64,000 nucleotides of DNA from the NCBI GenBank assembly GCA_037974665.1, contig CM075764.1:114204325-114268324 (forward strand), given 5' to 3'. Origin of the DNA: Ehretia macrophylla (taxonomy: Eukaryota; Streptophyta; Magnoliopsida; Boraginales; Ehretiaceae). A program made the translations under genes and the position numbers. Positions 12,193-23,046 of this stretch are shown one piece after another. Under the pieces are notes generated by a model. It saw only the letters and a program-made list of their open reading frames with translations, was not told where the DNA came from and did not search any database. Position 1 is the first letter of the stretch, and every line of letters starts with the position of its first letter.

Positions 12193-12751
12193 TTTTTCAA
12201 TTTTTTTTGCCCCGGTTGGCCTTGCAAAGAAGCTTTATCCATCACATTTCTATTACCGAATCCCACAGTACCTTGGGCATGACAACTTCGATTCACGTGG
12301 AGGCTGGGCCAGCAAACCGAGGGCTTGGGGCCTGTGACCAGGTCATTGTCACTTTGGTGCCCTTAACTTTTGATCTGTAAGGAGTTAAACGACGCACAAC
12401 ATAGCATTGGAAAGCTCTCCGAGAGCTCTACGATGGGGGCAGCAGGCCTGCTTGGCTGTGCCTATTTTCGGAGCCCAAAATTGAATGTTTTATCAGTTTT
12501 GGGCCACATTTCTTCTTTTTGCGTTATTTTTCCGTCCCAAATCGTACGTCGTGTGCCGCAAAAAGGACGACAAACTAACTCGCGAGACATTACAGGTCCC
12601 TACAACGCGTCGATATCACGTCTTGTGTGGATGATGCGTTGATGAAGAGGATATGTTTTCGTTAAGCTTATTGGGCCTTTTGAATGAGCCATCTCTCTAG
12701 GCTGGGTCTGTGAACCGTCAACACATAAGGGATTTGCGCCATCAACATGAC

Positions 12752-12871
12752 GGGTACGATCATACCAGCACTAATACACCGGATCCCATCAAACCTCCAA
12801 AGTTAAGCGTGCTTGGGTGAGAGTAGTACAAGGATGGGTGACCCCTTGGGAAGTCCTCGTGTTGCACCCAC
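12752..12871 (+). rRNA. 5S rRNA gene copy 17 of 58
   Basis: Full length, eight changes: G5A, G25A, G41A, A43C, G48A, C67T, T79A, C95T. Confidence 0.93.
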
Positions 12872-13431
12872 TTTTCAATTTTTTTTTGCCCAGGTTAGCC
12901 TTGCCAAGATGCTTAATCCATCACATTTCTATTACTGAATCCCACGGCACCTTGGGCAAGACAACTTCGCTTCTCGTGCAGGCTGGGCTCACAAACCGAG
13001 GGCTTGGGGCCTGTGACCAGGTCTTTGTTGCTCCGGTGCTCATAACTTTTAATCCGTAAGGGGTTACGCAGTGCAAAGCATACCATTGGAAAGTCCTCTG
13101 AGAGCTTTACGAAGAGGGAAACAAGCCCGCTCGGCTGCGCCAATTTTCGTAGCCCAAAATCGAATATTTTTATCAGTTTCAAGCCACTTTTCTTCTTCTT
13201 GCTCTATTTTCTTGTCCTAGATCGTACTTCGTGAGCTGAGAAAAGTACGACAACCTAACTCACTGGACATTAGAGGGCCCTACAATGCGTCGATATCAAG
13301 TCTTGCGAGGATGCTGCATTGTTGAATCAGATGGGTTGTCGTTAAACCCATGGGACCTTTTGAATGGGCCATCTCTCTGGGCTGGGAATTTGAACCATGA
13401 ACACATAAGGGATTTGCGCCCTCAACATGAC

Positions 13432-13545
13432 GGGTGCAATCATACCAGTACTAATGTACCAGATCCCATCAGAACTCCTAAGTTAAACGTCCGTGGGTGA
13501 GAGTGGTAACAGTGACCCCCAGGGAAGTCCTCGTGTCGCACCCTC
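13432..13545 (+). pseudogene. 5S rRNA copy 18 of 58, internal deletion
   Basis: About six bases are missing around 78-87, so the C box is destroyed (the sequence runs GTGGTAACAGTGACC). Substitutions also hit 56, 61 and 67. It belongs to the T96A subfamily. Confidence 0.9.
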
Positions 13546-14104
13546 CTTTTCAATTTTTTTTGCCCCAGTTAGCCTTGCCCAGATGCTTTATCCATCACAT
13601 TTCTATTACCGAATTCCACGGCACCTTGGGCAAGACAACTTTTCTTCACGTTGAGGCTGGGCCAGCAAACTAAGGGCTTGGGGCTTATGACCAGGTCTCT
13701 GTCGTTCCGGTGCCCATAACTTTTGATCTGTAAATAGTTACGCAGCGTACAGCATACCGTTGGGAAGCTCTCCACAGGCTCTATGACGGGTGCAGCAAGC
13801 CTACTTGGCTGTGCCTGTTTACGAAGACCAAAATCGAATGTTTCCATCTATTTTGGGCCAATTTTCTTCATTTGCATTGTTTTTCCATCCCGTATCGTAC
13901 ATCGTGAGCCGCAAAAAGGACGACAACCTAACTCGCGGGACATTAGAGGTACCTACAACGCATCGATATCACATCTTGCGAGGATGCTGTGTTGTTGAAG
14001 CGGATGGGTTGTCGTTAAGCCCATTGGGCCTTTTGAATGGGCTATCTCTCTGGGCTGGGACTGTGAACCGTTATCTCAAAAGGGATTTGGGACCTCAACA
14101 TGAC

Positions 14105-14224
14105 AGGTGCGATCATACAAGCACTAATGCAGCGGATCCCATCAGAACTCCGAAGTTAAGCATGATTGGGCGAGAGTAATACTAAGATGGGTGACCCCTT
14201 GGAAAGTCCTTGTGTTGCACCCCC
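14105..14224 (+). rRNA. 5S rRNA gene copy 19 of 58
   Basis: Full length, ten changes: G1A, C15A, C28G, G58A, C61A, G75A, G81A, C95T, G99A, C107T. The spacer before the next copy is shortened by a deletion. Confidence 0.92.
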
Positions 14225-14761
14225 TTTTTCAATTTTTTTGCCCCAGTTGGCCTTGCAACGATGCTTTATCCATCACATTTCTATTACCGAATCCCACGGC
14301 ACCTTGGGCAAGACAACTTCGCCGCACGTGGAAGCTGGGCCCGTAAACCGAGGGCTTGGGGCCTGTGACCAGGTCTTTGTCGCTTCGGTGCCTAGAACTT
14401 TTGATCCGTAAAGAGTTACATGGCGCACAGCATACTATTGGAAAGCTCTCCGAGAGCTCTACGACGGGGGCAGTAGGCCTGCTCGGCTATGCCTGTTTTC
14501 AGAGCCCAAAATCGAATGTTTCATCAATTTTTTGCCACTTTTCTTCTTTTTGCGTTGTTTATTCGTCCCAAATTGTACGTCGTGAGCCAAAAAAAGGACG
14601 ACAACCTAACTCGCGAGACATTACAGGGCCTTACAATGAGTCGATATCACGTCTTGCGAGGATGCTACGTTGTTGAAGAGGATGGGTTTTCGTTAAGCCC
14701 ATTGGGCCTTTTGAATGGGACATCTCTCTAGGCTGGGACTATGAACTGTCAACACATAAGG

Positions 14762-14822
14762 GCTTGGGCGAGAGTAGTACAAGGATGGTTGACCCCCTGG
14801 GAAGCGCTCGTGTTGCACCCCC
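14762..14822 (+). pseudogene. 5S rRNA copy 20 of 58, 3' half only
   Basis: A deletion of about 80 bp fuses the upstream ACACATAAGG directly to base 60 of the gene, so the first 59 bases and the start site are gone. The remaining half (from CTTGGGCGAG) is fairly well kept. Confidence 0.9.
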
Positions 14823-15382
14823 CCTTTTCAATTTTTTTTGCCCTGGTTAGCCTTGCCAAGATGCTTAATCCATCACATTTCTATTACCGAATCCCACGGC
14901 ACCTTGGGCAAGACAACTTCGCTTCACGTGGAGGCTGGGCCTACAAACCGAGGGCTTAGGGCCTCTGACCAGGTCTCTGTCGCTCTGGTGCCCATAACTT
15001 TTGATCCGTAAGGAGTTACGTGGTGCATAGCATACTGTTGGAAAGCTCTCCAAGAGCTCTACGACGGGGGCAGTTTGCCTGCTTGGCTGCACATGTTTTT
15101 GAAGCCAAAAATTGAAAGTTTTATCAGTTTCGGGCCACTTTTCTTCTTTTTGCATTGTTTTTTCGTCCCGAATCGTACGTCGTGAGCCGCGAAAAGGACG
15201 ATAACCTAACTCGTGGGATATTACAGGGCCCTACAACGCGTTGATATCACCTCTTCCGAGAATGCTACGTTGTTCAAGAGGATGGGTTTTCGTTAAGCCC
15301 ATTGGGCCTTTTGAATTGGCCATCTCTTTGGGCTGGCACTGTGAACAATCAACCCAAAAGGGATTTACGCCCTCAACATAAC

Positions 15383-15502
15383 GGGTGTGATCATACCAGC
15401 ACTAGTGCACCGGATCCCATCAGAACTGCGAAGTTAAGCGTGCTCGGGCGAGAGTAGTACTAGGATAGGTGACCCCTTGGGAAGTCCTCGTGTTGCACCC
15501 CC
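15383..15502 (+). rRNA. 5S rRNA gene copy 21 of 58
   Basis: Full length with six changes: C6T, A23G, C46G, T63C, G85A, C95T. C46G with T63C is diagnostic and reappears in copies 25 and 26. Confidence 0.94.
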
Positions 15503-16061
15503 CTTTTCAATTTTTTTTGCACCGATTAGCCTTACCAAGATGCTTCATCCATCACATTTTTATTGCGGAATCCCACGGCACCTTAGCCAAGACAACTTCA
15601 CTTCACGTGGAGGCTGGGCCAGCAAACCGAGGGCTTGGGGTCTGTGACCAGGTCTCTGTCGCTCCGGTGCCCATAACTTTTGATTCGTAAGGAGTTACGT
15701 AGCGCACAACATACCATTGGAAAGCTCTCCGAGAGCTCTACCACGGGGGCAGCAAGTCTGCTCAGATGCGCCTGGTTTCAGAGCCTAATATCGAACGTTT
15801 CATTAGTTTCGGGCCACTTTTCTTCTTTTTACGTTATTTTTCCTATCCCGAATCATACGACTTGAGCCGCGAAAAGGACGACAACCTAACTTGTGGGACA
15901 TTAAAGGGCCCTACAACACGTCGATATCATGTCTTGCGAGGATGTTGCGTTGTTGAAGAGGATGGGTTTTGGTTAAACCATTGGGCCTTTTGAATGGGCC
16001 ATCTATTTGGGCTGGCACTGTGAACCGTCAACACATTAGGGATTTGCGCCCTCAACATGAT

Positions 16062-16181
16062 AGGTACGATCATACCAGTACTAATGCACCAGATCCCATC
16101 AAAACTCCGAAGTTAAGCGTGCTTGGGCGAGAGTAGTACTAAGATGGGTGACCCCCTAGGAAGTCCTCATGTTGCACCCCC
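16062..16181 (+). rRNA. 5S rRNA gene copy 22 of 58
   Basis: Full length. Eight changes, seven of them G-to-A: G1A, G5A, C18T, G30A, G41A, G81A, G97A, G108A. It shares C18T, G41A and G81A with copy 27 on the other side of the retrotransposon. Confidence 0.94.
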
Positions 16182-16743
16182 CCCTTTTCAATTTTTTTGG
16201 CCCCAGTTAGCCTTGCCAAGATTCTTGATCCATCACATTTCTATTACCGAATCCCACGGCACCTTGGGCAAGACAACTTCACTTCAAGTGGAGGCTGGGC
16301 CCGCAAACTGAAGGCTTGGGGCTTGTGACCAAGTCTCTATCGCTCCGGTGCCCATAACTTTTGATCCGTGAGGAGTTACGTGGTGCACAGCATACCGTTG
16401 GAAAGCTTTTCGAGAGCTCTATGACGGGGGCAGCAAGCCTACTCTGTTGCGCCTGTTTACGGAGCCCAAAATCAAAAGTTTTCATCAATTTCGGGCCACT
16501 TTTCTTCTTTTTGCGCTTTTTTTCCATCACGTATCGTACGTCGTAAGCCGCGAAAAGGACAACAACCAAACTCGCAGGACATTAGAGGGCCCTACAATAC
16601 GTCGATATCAAGTCTTGCGAAGATGCTGCATTGTTGAAGCGGATGGGTTTTCTTTAAGCCCATGGGGCCTTTTGAATGGGCCATCTCTCTGGACTGGGAC
16701 TGTGAATCGTCAGCATATAAGGGATTTATGCCCTCAACATGAC

Positions 16744-16863
16744 GAGTGTGATCATACCAGCACTAATGCTCCGGATCCCATCAGAACTCCGAAGTTAAGC
16801 GTGGTTGGGCGAGAGTGGTACTAGGATGGGTGACCCCCAGGGAAGTCCTCGTGTTGTACCCCT
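16744..16863 (+). rRNA. 5S rRNA gene copy 23 of 58
   Basis: Full length, seven changes: G2A, C6T, A27T, C61G, A74G, T96A, C114T. Confidence 0.93.
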
Positions 16864-17422
16864 ATTTTCCATTTTTTTTGCCCCGGTTAGCCTTGCGCAG
16901 ATGTTTTATCCATCACATTTCTATTACCGAATTCCACGGCACCTTGGGCAAGACAACTTCGCTTCACGTGGAGGCTAGGGCAGTAAACCGAAGGCTTGGG
17001 GCTTGTGACCAGGTCTTTGTCGCTCCGGTGCCCATACTTTTTGATCCGTAAATAGTTACACGACGCACAGCATACTGTTGGGAAGCTCTCCACGGGCTCT
17101 ACGACTTGTGCAGCAAGCATGCTTGGTTGTGCCTGTTTACGAAGACCAAAATCGAATGTTTTCATATGTTTCGGGCCACTTTTCTTCATTTTGCGCTATT
17201 TTTTCATCACGTATCGTACGTCGTGAGCCGCAAAAAGGACGACAACCTAACTCACGGGACATTAGAGGTACCTACAACGCGTCGGATCACATCTTGCGAG
17301 GATGCTGCGTTGTTGAAGCAGATGGGTTGTTGTTAAGCCCATTGGGCCTTTTGAATGGGCTATCTCTCTGGGCTGAGACTGTGAACCATCATCACAAAAG
17401 GGATTTGGGCCCTCAACATGAC

Positions 17423-17542
17423 GGGTGCGATCATACCAACACTAATGCAGGGGATCCCATCAGAACTCCGAAGTTAAGCATGCTTGGGCGAGAGTAGTAC
17501 AAGGATGGGTGAGCCCCTGGAAAGTCCTTGTGTTGCACCCCC
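17423..17542 (+). rRNA. 5S rRNA gene copy 24 of 58
   Basis: Full length, eight changes: G17A, C28G, C29G, G58A, T79A, C91G, G99A, C107T. C28G, G58A, G99A and C107T are shared with copy 19, five units away. Confidence 0.93.
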
Positions 17543-18101
17543 TTTTTCAATTTTTTTTGCCCCAGTTGGCCTTGCAAAGATGCTTTATCCATCACATTTC
17601 TATTTTTGAATCTCACGGCACATTGGGCAAGACAACTTCGCTTCACGTGGAGGCTGGGCCCGTAAACCGAGGTCTTGGTGCCTGTGACCAGGTCTCTGTC
17701 GCTTTGGTGCCCAGAACTTTTGATCCGTAAAGAGTTACACGGCGCACAGCATACCATTGGAAAGCTCTTCAAGAGCTCTACGACGGGGGCAGTAAGCCTG
17801 CTCGGCTGCACATGATTTCGGAGACCAAAATCGAACGTTTCATCAATTTCAGGCCACTTTTCTTCTTTTGGCGTTGTTTTTCCGTCCCAAATCGTACGTC
17901 GTGAGCTGCGAAAAGGACGACAACCTAACTCGCGGGACATTATAGGGCCCTACAACGTATTGATATCACGTCTTGCGAGGATGTTGCATTGTTGATAAGG
18001 ATGGGTTTTCGTTAAGCCCATTGGGACTTTTGAATGGGCCATCTCTCTGGGCCGGCATTGTGAACAATCAACACATAAGGGATTTGCTCCCTCAAAATAA
18101 C

Positions 18102-18221
18102 GGGTGTAATCATACCAGCACTAATGCACCAAATCCCATCAGAACTGCGAAGTTAAGCGTACTCGGGAGAGAGTAGTACTAGGATGGGTGACCCCCTCGG
18201 AAGTCCTCGTGTTGCACCCCC
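18102..18221 (+). rRNA. 5S rRNA gene copy 25 of 58
   Basis: Full length, nine changes: C6T, G7A, G30A, G31A, C46G, G60A, T63C, C67A, G97C. It is a close relative of copy 26. Confidence 0.93.
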
Positions 18222-18779
18222 CTTTTCAATTTTTTTTGCCCCGGTTAGCCTTGCCAAGATGCTTAATCCATCACATTTCTATTACCGAATCCCACGGCAC
18301 CTTGGGCAAGACAACTTCGCTTCACGTGGAGGCTAGGCGCACAAACCGAGGGCTTGGGGCCTGTGACTAGGTCTCTGTCACTCTAGTGCCCATAACTTTT
18401 GATCTGTAACGAGTTGCGCGGCACACAACATACCATTGGAAAGCTCTCCGAGAGCTCTACGACGGGGGCAGCAAGCCTGCTCGGCTGCACATGTTTTCGG
18501 AGACCAAAATTGAATGTTTCATCAATTTTCAGCCACTTTTCTTCTTTTTGCATTGTTTTTTCATCCCGAATCGTACGTCGTGAGCTGCGAAAAGGACGAC
18601 AACCTAACTCGCGGGACATTATAGGGCCCTACAACGTATCGATATCACGTCTTGCGAGGATGCTGCATTGTTGAAGAGGATGGGTTTTCGTTAAACCCAT
18701 TGGGCCTTTTGAATGGGCCATCTCTCTGGGCCGGCACTGTGAACAGTCAACACATAAGGGATTGCTCCCTCAAAATAAC

Positions 18780-18899
18780 GGGTGTGATCATACCAGCACT
18801 AATGCACCAGATCCCATCAGAACTGCGAAGTTAAGCGTATTCGGGAGAGAGTAGTACTAGGATAGGTGACCCCCTGGGAAGTCCTCGTGTTGTACCCCC
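18780..18899 (+). rRNA. 5S rRNA gene copy 26 of 58
   Basis: Full length, nine changes: C6T, G30A, C46G, G60A, C61T, T63C, C67A, G85A, C114T. Its spacer is split by the retrotransposon starting 389 bp after the gene start. A 15 bp palindrome (AGCTCTCCGAGAGCT) is perfect in this spacer at 19122-19136. Confidence 0.94.
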
Positions 18900-19121
18900 C
18901 TTTTCAATTTTTTTTTTGCACCGGTTAACCTTGCCAAGATGCTTCATCTATCACATTTCTATTACGGAATCCCACGGCTCCTCAGGCAAGACAACTTCGC
19001 TTCACGTGGAGGCTGGGCCAGCAAACCGAGGGCTTGGGGCCTGTGACCAGGTCTCTATCACTACGGTGCCCATAACTTTTGATTCGTAAGGAGTTACGCA
19101 GCGCACAACATGCCGTTGGAA

Positions 19122-19136
19122 AGCTCTCCGAGAGCT
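19122..19136. repeat. Spacer palindrome, representative copy
   Basis: Seven-base arms AGCTCTC and GAGAGCT surround a single C. The palindrome sits at the same place, about 340 bp after the 5S start, in nearly every unit. Some units keep it perfect; others carry one or two changes. It follows a recurrent ATACCGTTGGAA motif. Confidence 0.7.
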
Positions 19137-19852
19137 CTATGACGAGGGCAGCAAGCCTGCTCAACTGCTATGAGGCCCTACCTCGATTTGCATGCGATAC
19201 CTCATTTTGTGTGCCCTGACCTAGATTTGCGTGCCTTGACCTAGGTTCAGGAGTCGTGTTTCGTTTTGTATGCCTTGCATTGAATTACGTGCATACATTT
19301 AGGGTTGCGTGCATTTACTTGGAAAACGTGCATTCATCTCGTAGATCGTGCCTTACCTCATAATGCGTGCCCTAAACGTAGAAAAGCGTGCCCGCACGTT
19401 AATCAAGAAAGCATCTTACACGAAGCACTAGATCATTAATTAATCCTACAAACTCCACTAACCAATATTAACTTGCTAATTCAACTAACTAGAAGACGAA
19501 ATCTCACAAAAAGCTAGACATTCTTATTCTTTATTCCTTATTCTTTTGCACATCCCAAACACACAATTAAATAATGCTCAAAAGATGACAAAAATTCAGA
19601 ATTTTGCAAGCCTTGGCCGACCACTTTTTGCATTTGTGCTTGCTTTTCATAATTCAAAATTAAACCTAGACATCCTATGACAAGCTCATGACAAATCACT
19701 TCAAAAATGCATAAAAAATGAAACCAAAGCTCCACAATCTCGACACACTCAAATTGTCCATGCTAGACAATTCAAAAAACATGCTCTTGAAGACACAAAA
19801 ATTAGAATTTTCAAGGCCCTAGGCCGACACATGCATCAACTCTTCAAGCTTT

Positions 19853-19923
19853 TCATTTTCTCTCATTCTTTCTCTCTTTCTCTCATTTCTCTCACTCTTT
19901 CTCTCATTTCTTCTTTCTCTCTC
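19853..19923. repeat. CT-rich microsatellite in the 5' LTR
   Basis: An imperfect run of TTTCTCTC and TCTCATT blocks. The equivalent tract is in the 3' LTR near 28285-28357. Such pyrimidine tracts may act in the promoter or the untranslated leader; nothing here decides that. Confidence 0.8.
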
Positions 19924-22070
19924 GGCCTTGGCTGCAATTGTAGACTCCATAGCTTAAGCTCATAATCCTAAGGTTCTTCAAGACATGCAAGCCACCAAGG
20001 AACTCGACCAAGCAAGCTAGAAGCAAAAGAAACATGCATACAAGCTCTTAGAACCTTCATTCGGCCCTTAGGTAAGTTGTTAGCTTCCATTTCATTTTCT
20101 TTGTGTTCTAACCACATGCACCTACTAAGGACATGGTAACTTAGCTAGGAATTAGAGAATCGCAAGTTGTCTCTCGGCTAAGCAAGGAAAAAGGACGACC
20201 TTGTGCATCATCAAGAGTTTTGTGCATCTTCATTGTTGTCTTGCTAAGGTGAGGGCTAAAACTCTTTTGCAAAGCTTTCAAAAACCACATGCATGCCTTT
20301 AAATGTCTATTTTTACTTCTTTACTTGTGATATATGTGTGTACATGAGCTTTTGTGAGCATGCATGGCAAGATATTTGGCTAGAATGTGAAGATAGGTGA
20401 AATTGCATAAATGGACAGTCTTCTGACTTGTTGGAGCGAAGTGATTTTGACCAGGTAAATGATGTTTAAAATGCGTTAAATTTGGTAGGTGACTAGTTTT
20501 GCCAGTTCTAAGCATTTTTCGTAGAAATAGGCCAAAGCTAATTTTGACTCTAAGGTCTCCAAAATGGCAAAACATCGAAAGATGTCCAAATCTGGAAAAT
20601 CTGGGAAAATGAAGAAGGTTTTGGCAGATTCACTGTCCTTGTAGAACGAACCAGTTTTGACTTAGTAAATGATATCAAAAATTCATGAAATTTAGTACAC
20701 TTCTAGATTTTTCCGTTCTGGACATTTTTGTCAGAAATAGACTAAGGCTAAATCTGACCCTAAGGTCATAAAAAACGACAAGTATTGAAATGTGTACAAA
20801 TCTGGACAGTTTTGCGTAGTCACACGGTTTTGGCTATAACTCTTGAACCAGAACTCCAAATGATGTGAGGTTTGTTTCTGGATTTAGTTCACTCCTTGAT
20901 ATTTAATTTGACATTTTTTTCACTGGAATTGGATATTGTTTTCTTGTCTCAATGATTGTGAGAAAACAGACCATTGCAGTGAGGTTTTCATCTAGTGATA
21001 TGCTTTGAAAATTATTGTAACTTCTCTTGTTGTATGAAATGCTTGGGATTGTGGCACTTGGATGTTGTGTGGACTGTTTTGAATGCTTGAGGGTGTTTTA
21101 ATTAATCGATGCATGGCTTGAGTTTAATTACGTGACAACTTGGGGCTTAATCGCACGGGTGAGCATGAATTGAAACCCTAATGACTAGGAAAACTCGCTA
21201 AGTGTTGATCCTATGAATATCGTGTTTAATTATGTGATTAGTAGGCTGCCCGTAGTTGCCCTTATAGCCCTAAATGTGGTTCCGATGATTACATGTTGAC
21301 AAGTAGGCCTTTCTTGCACCCGGTCCCACGTAAATGTCATTGCATGTTGTATGATCTTATTATTTGATTACGTGAACTTTGAAATGAGTTATATGACTTG
21401 ATTTACATGCGTTACATGGCTGCCCGTTTAATATTCATATAACTCCATGTGCTTTACAAGTGAAATTACCTGTCATATCGTGCCTCGCGTGTTTACTTGT
21501 CAATGTGCAATCTTATGACTGCTCGGAGGCAACCTACTTTGTTGTCCTCCTAATGTGATATATTAAATGTCATAAATGTGCATTGCATACAAGGTTGCAA
21601 CCTTTCATTCTGGCGTGGTAGCGTTTCACGCATATCGGGCGGCATCGGGTTTGCCGGTGCAACCGTGACTACCATTGTCCAATTCCCTCTCTCGCTTGGT
21701 GGCTAGACTTCCTCGGAGAGTTGGGTCGTAGGATTTCGGGGTACATCCGGAGTACACCCATTTGGCGTGATAAGGGGATGATTTGAAGTCGGCCGCAACA
21801 ACTGATACTGGAAATGAACTGAGAGCAAAAGCTCACCGTATCCTTTTTATTATGTGTATAAGTACTCTCGCTTGGTTCCTAGAGGACCTCGGGGAGGAAA
21901 GACGGGTAATTGTGTTCTTTTACTTTTATATTACATTATGAACTTACTTGTGATATATGTCATGTTTGCAAAAAGGGTTTTCATAAGTTGAACCGGAAAA
22001 AGAGTTTCAAAACGTATTTCTCGTTCCCCCTCGCTGAGTTCATAAGGACTCACCCTCTTTTATCATCTCA

Positions 22071-22133
22071 GGTGAAGAAGACCAGGAACAGGTACCCGAG
22101 GACAACGTGCCTTTTGATGATTCCTTGGAATGA
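22071..22133 (+). other. Short acidic reading frame in the 5' LTR, possible exon
   Basis: Twenty codons plus TGA, reading GEEDQEQVPE in its first half, preceded by CACCCTCTTTTATCATCTCAG, which resembles a 3' splice acceptor. The 3' LTR copy (30491-30553) is identical. The inverted element has a copy (53714-53776) of equal length with eight substitutions, five of them synonymous. The pattern hints at selection on a protein segment. It could equally be a conserved cis element. Confidence 0.35.
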
Positions 22134-22774
22134 TTGCTTGCCCTACGTGCCTTACGTGACTATGGCCATTTTGTGAACGATATGTTGCTTAAAGACTATG
22201 TCGTATGTTGCTTGTTATTGTATTGTAAATGACCCCCGTTGTAATTTGGGGTCTAATTTTGGGTTGTACTGATCATAACTAGATAGACACTCTTATGGTC
22301 GTTTTTGTTATCGCTACTGGTTAGTATCTATCGCAGGCTTATGAAGTATCAGGTAAAGGATTAAGTAAAATGAATCTATCCAATCTTAAGCAGGTACTCA
22401 TTGGTAGACTAAGATCAACAGGTACTTTTGTAACAAGGATTAACAAACAAACGAGACATAGTCATCATGCTAGGTTGTTAATCAAACGAGACTTCAAGAT
22501 AACTAGTAGGCGTTTCGATTGGTGATAAATAGTAATCTTAGTTGGAAATGAAATTGAGATTGAAGGTTTCGAGGCATTTAGAGAATTAGGCCAAACTCAA
22601 GAGCCCAATTACAGCCGTTATGCTGCCAATTTTTTGAAAAACTTGTGGAGTTTAGGCTAAACGTTAAGTGTTAAACTTTCATGAACGATTAAATATGTGA
22701 TATGACTTGAATGTTTAGATCACACCCTAGTCTAACCTTTATAGGTCGGGTTGGGGCGTGACACCTTATCTTAA

Positions 22775-22786
22775 TGGTATCAGAGC
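22775..22786 (+). other. Primer binding site (initiator tRNA-Met)
   Basis: TGGTATCAGAGC, 11 bp after the LTR end, is complementary to the 3' end of plant initiator tRNA-Met, the usual primer of Ty3/gypsy elements. Confidence 0.92.
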
Positions 22787-22820
22787 TTAGATTGCTTAAG
22801 CCGGGTTTAACTCTCGAACC

Positions 22821-23046
22821 ATGGGTAGAAGCCCTAAGGTAATTGAGATGACTTGTTTATGTGTGTTATTGTGTGACATTATCAAGTGTGTCTTCTCTTC
22901 TCTGTCTCTATGTGCTTATGTGATTAACATGTCTTAATTGTTTCTAGAGTTGTGTATCTATATAAGATTATATGTTGCATATCTTATGCATTAAATTCTT
23001 GATTGTCGTATTCCAATAAATTGTCCATCGTAATTTGTGCCTATAG
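22821..23046 (+). other. Possible leader mini-exon and intron before gag
   Basis: An ATG at 22821 opens a six-codon frame that ends in AAG followed by GTAATT (donor at 22839). The gag ATG at 23047 is directly preceded by CCTATAG. Splicing 22839-23046 (208 bp, T-rich) would join the mini-exon in frame to gag. This is a prediction from splice-site consensus only. Confidence 0.35.

Larger units (their letters stand above)
1833..19168 (+). repeat. 5S rDNA tandem array, left block (26 copies)
   Basis: Units of 677-682 bp repeat head to tail; exceptions are units shortened by deletions (around copies 8-11, 13, 18-20). Each unit holds a 5S gene followed by C-rich DNA, TTTTC and a longer T run (a Pol III terminator), a GC-richer spacer, and upstream of the next gene a CATAAG motif near -28, GC near -15 and usually C at -1, resembling the external promoter of Arabidopsis 5S genes. 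The block starts 114 bp upstream of copy 1 at the CACTA end and stops in the spacer of copy 26, where a retrotransposon is inserted. Confidence 0.95.
19169..22763 (+). repeat. 5' LTR of the first Tekay-like element
   Basis: 3595 bp, matching the 3' LTR over its whole length. Divergence is uneven: roughly 7-10% in the stretches compared before about 20800, but only about 1-2% after it. It contains a CT-rich tract near 19853-19923 and a short acidic reading frame at 22071-22133. The first bases read TATGAGG, where the 3' LTR has TGTGAGG. Confidence 0.93.

Noticed and set aside
21910-22176. 88-codon frame in the LTR (second copy at 30330-30596)
   Set aside because: It overlaps the short acidic frame in a different reading frame, resembles no protein, and is expected to be near-identical between the two LTR copies of one element. 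The acidic frame has the better substitution pattern.
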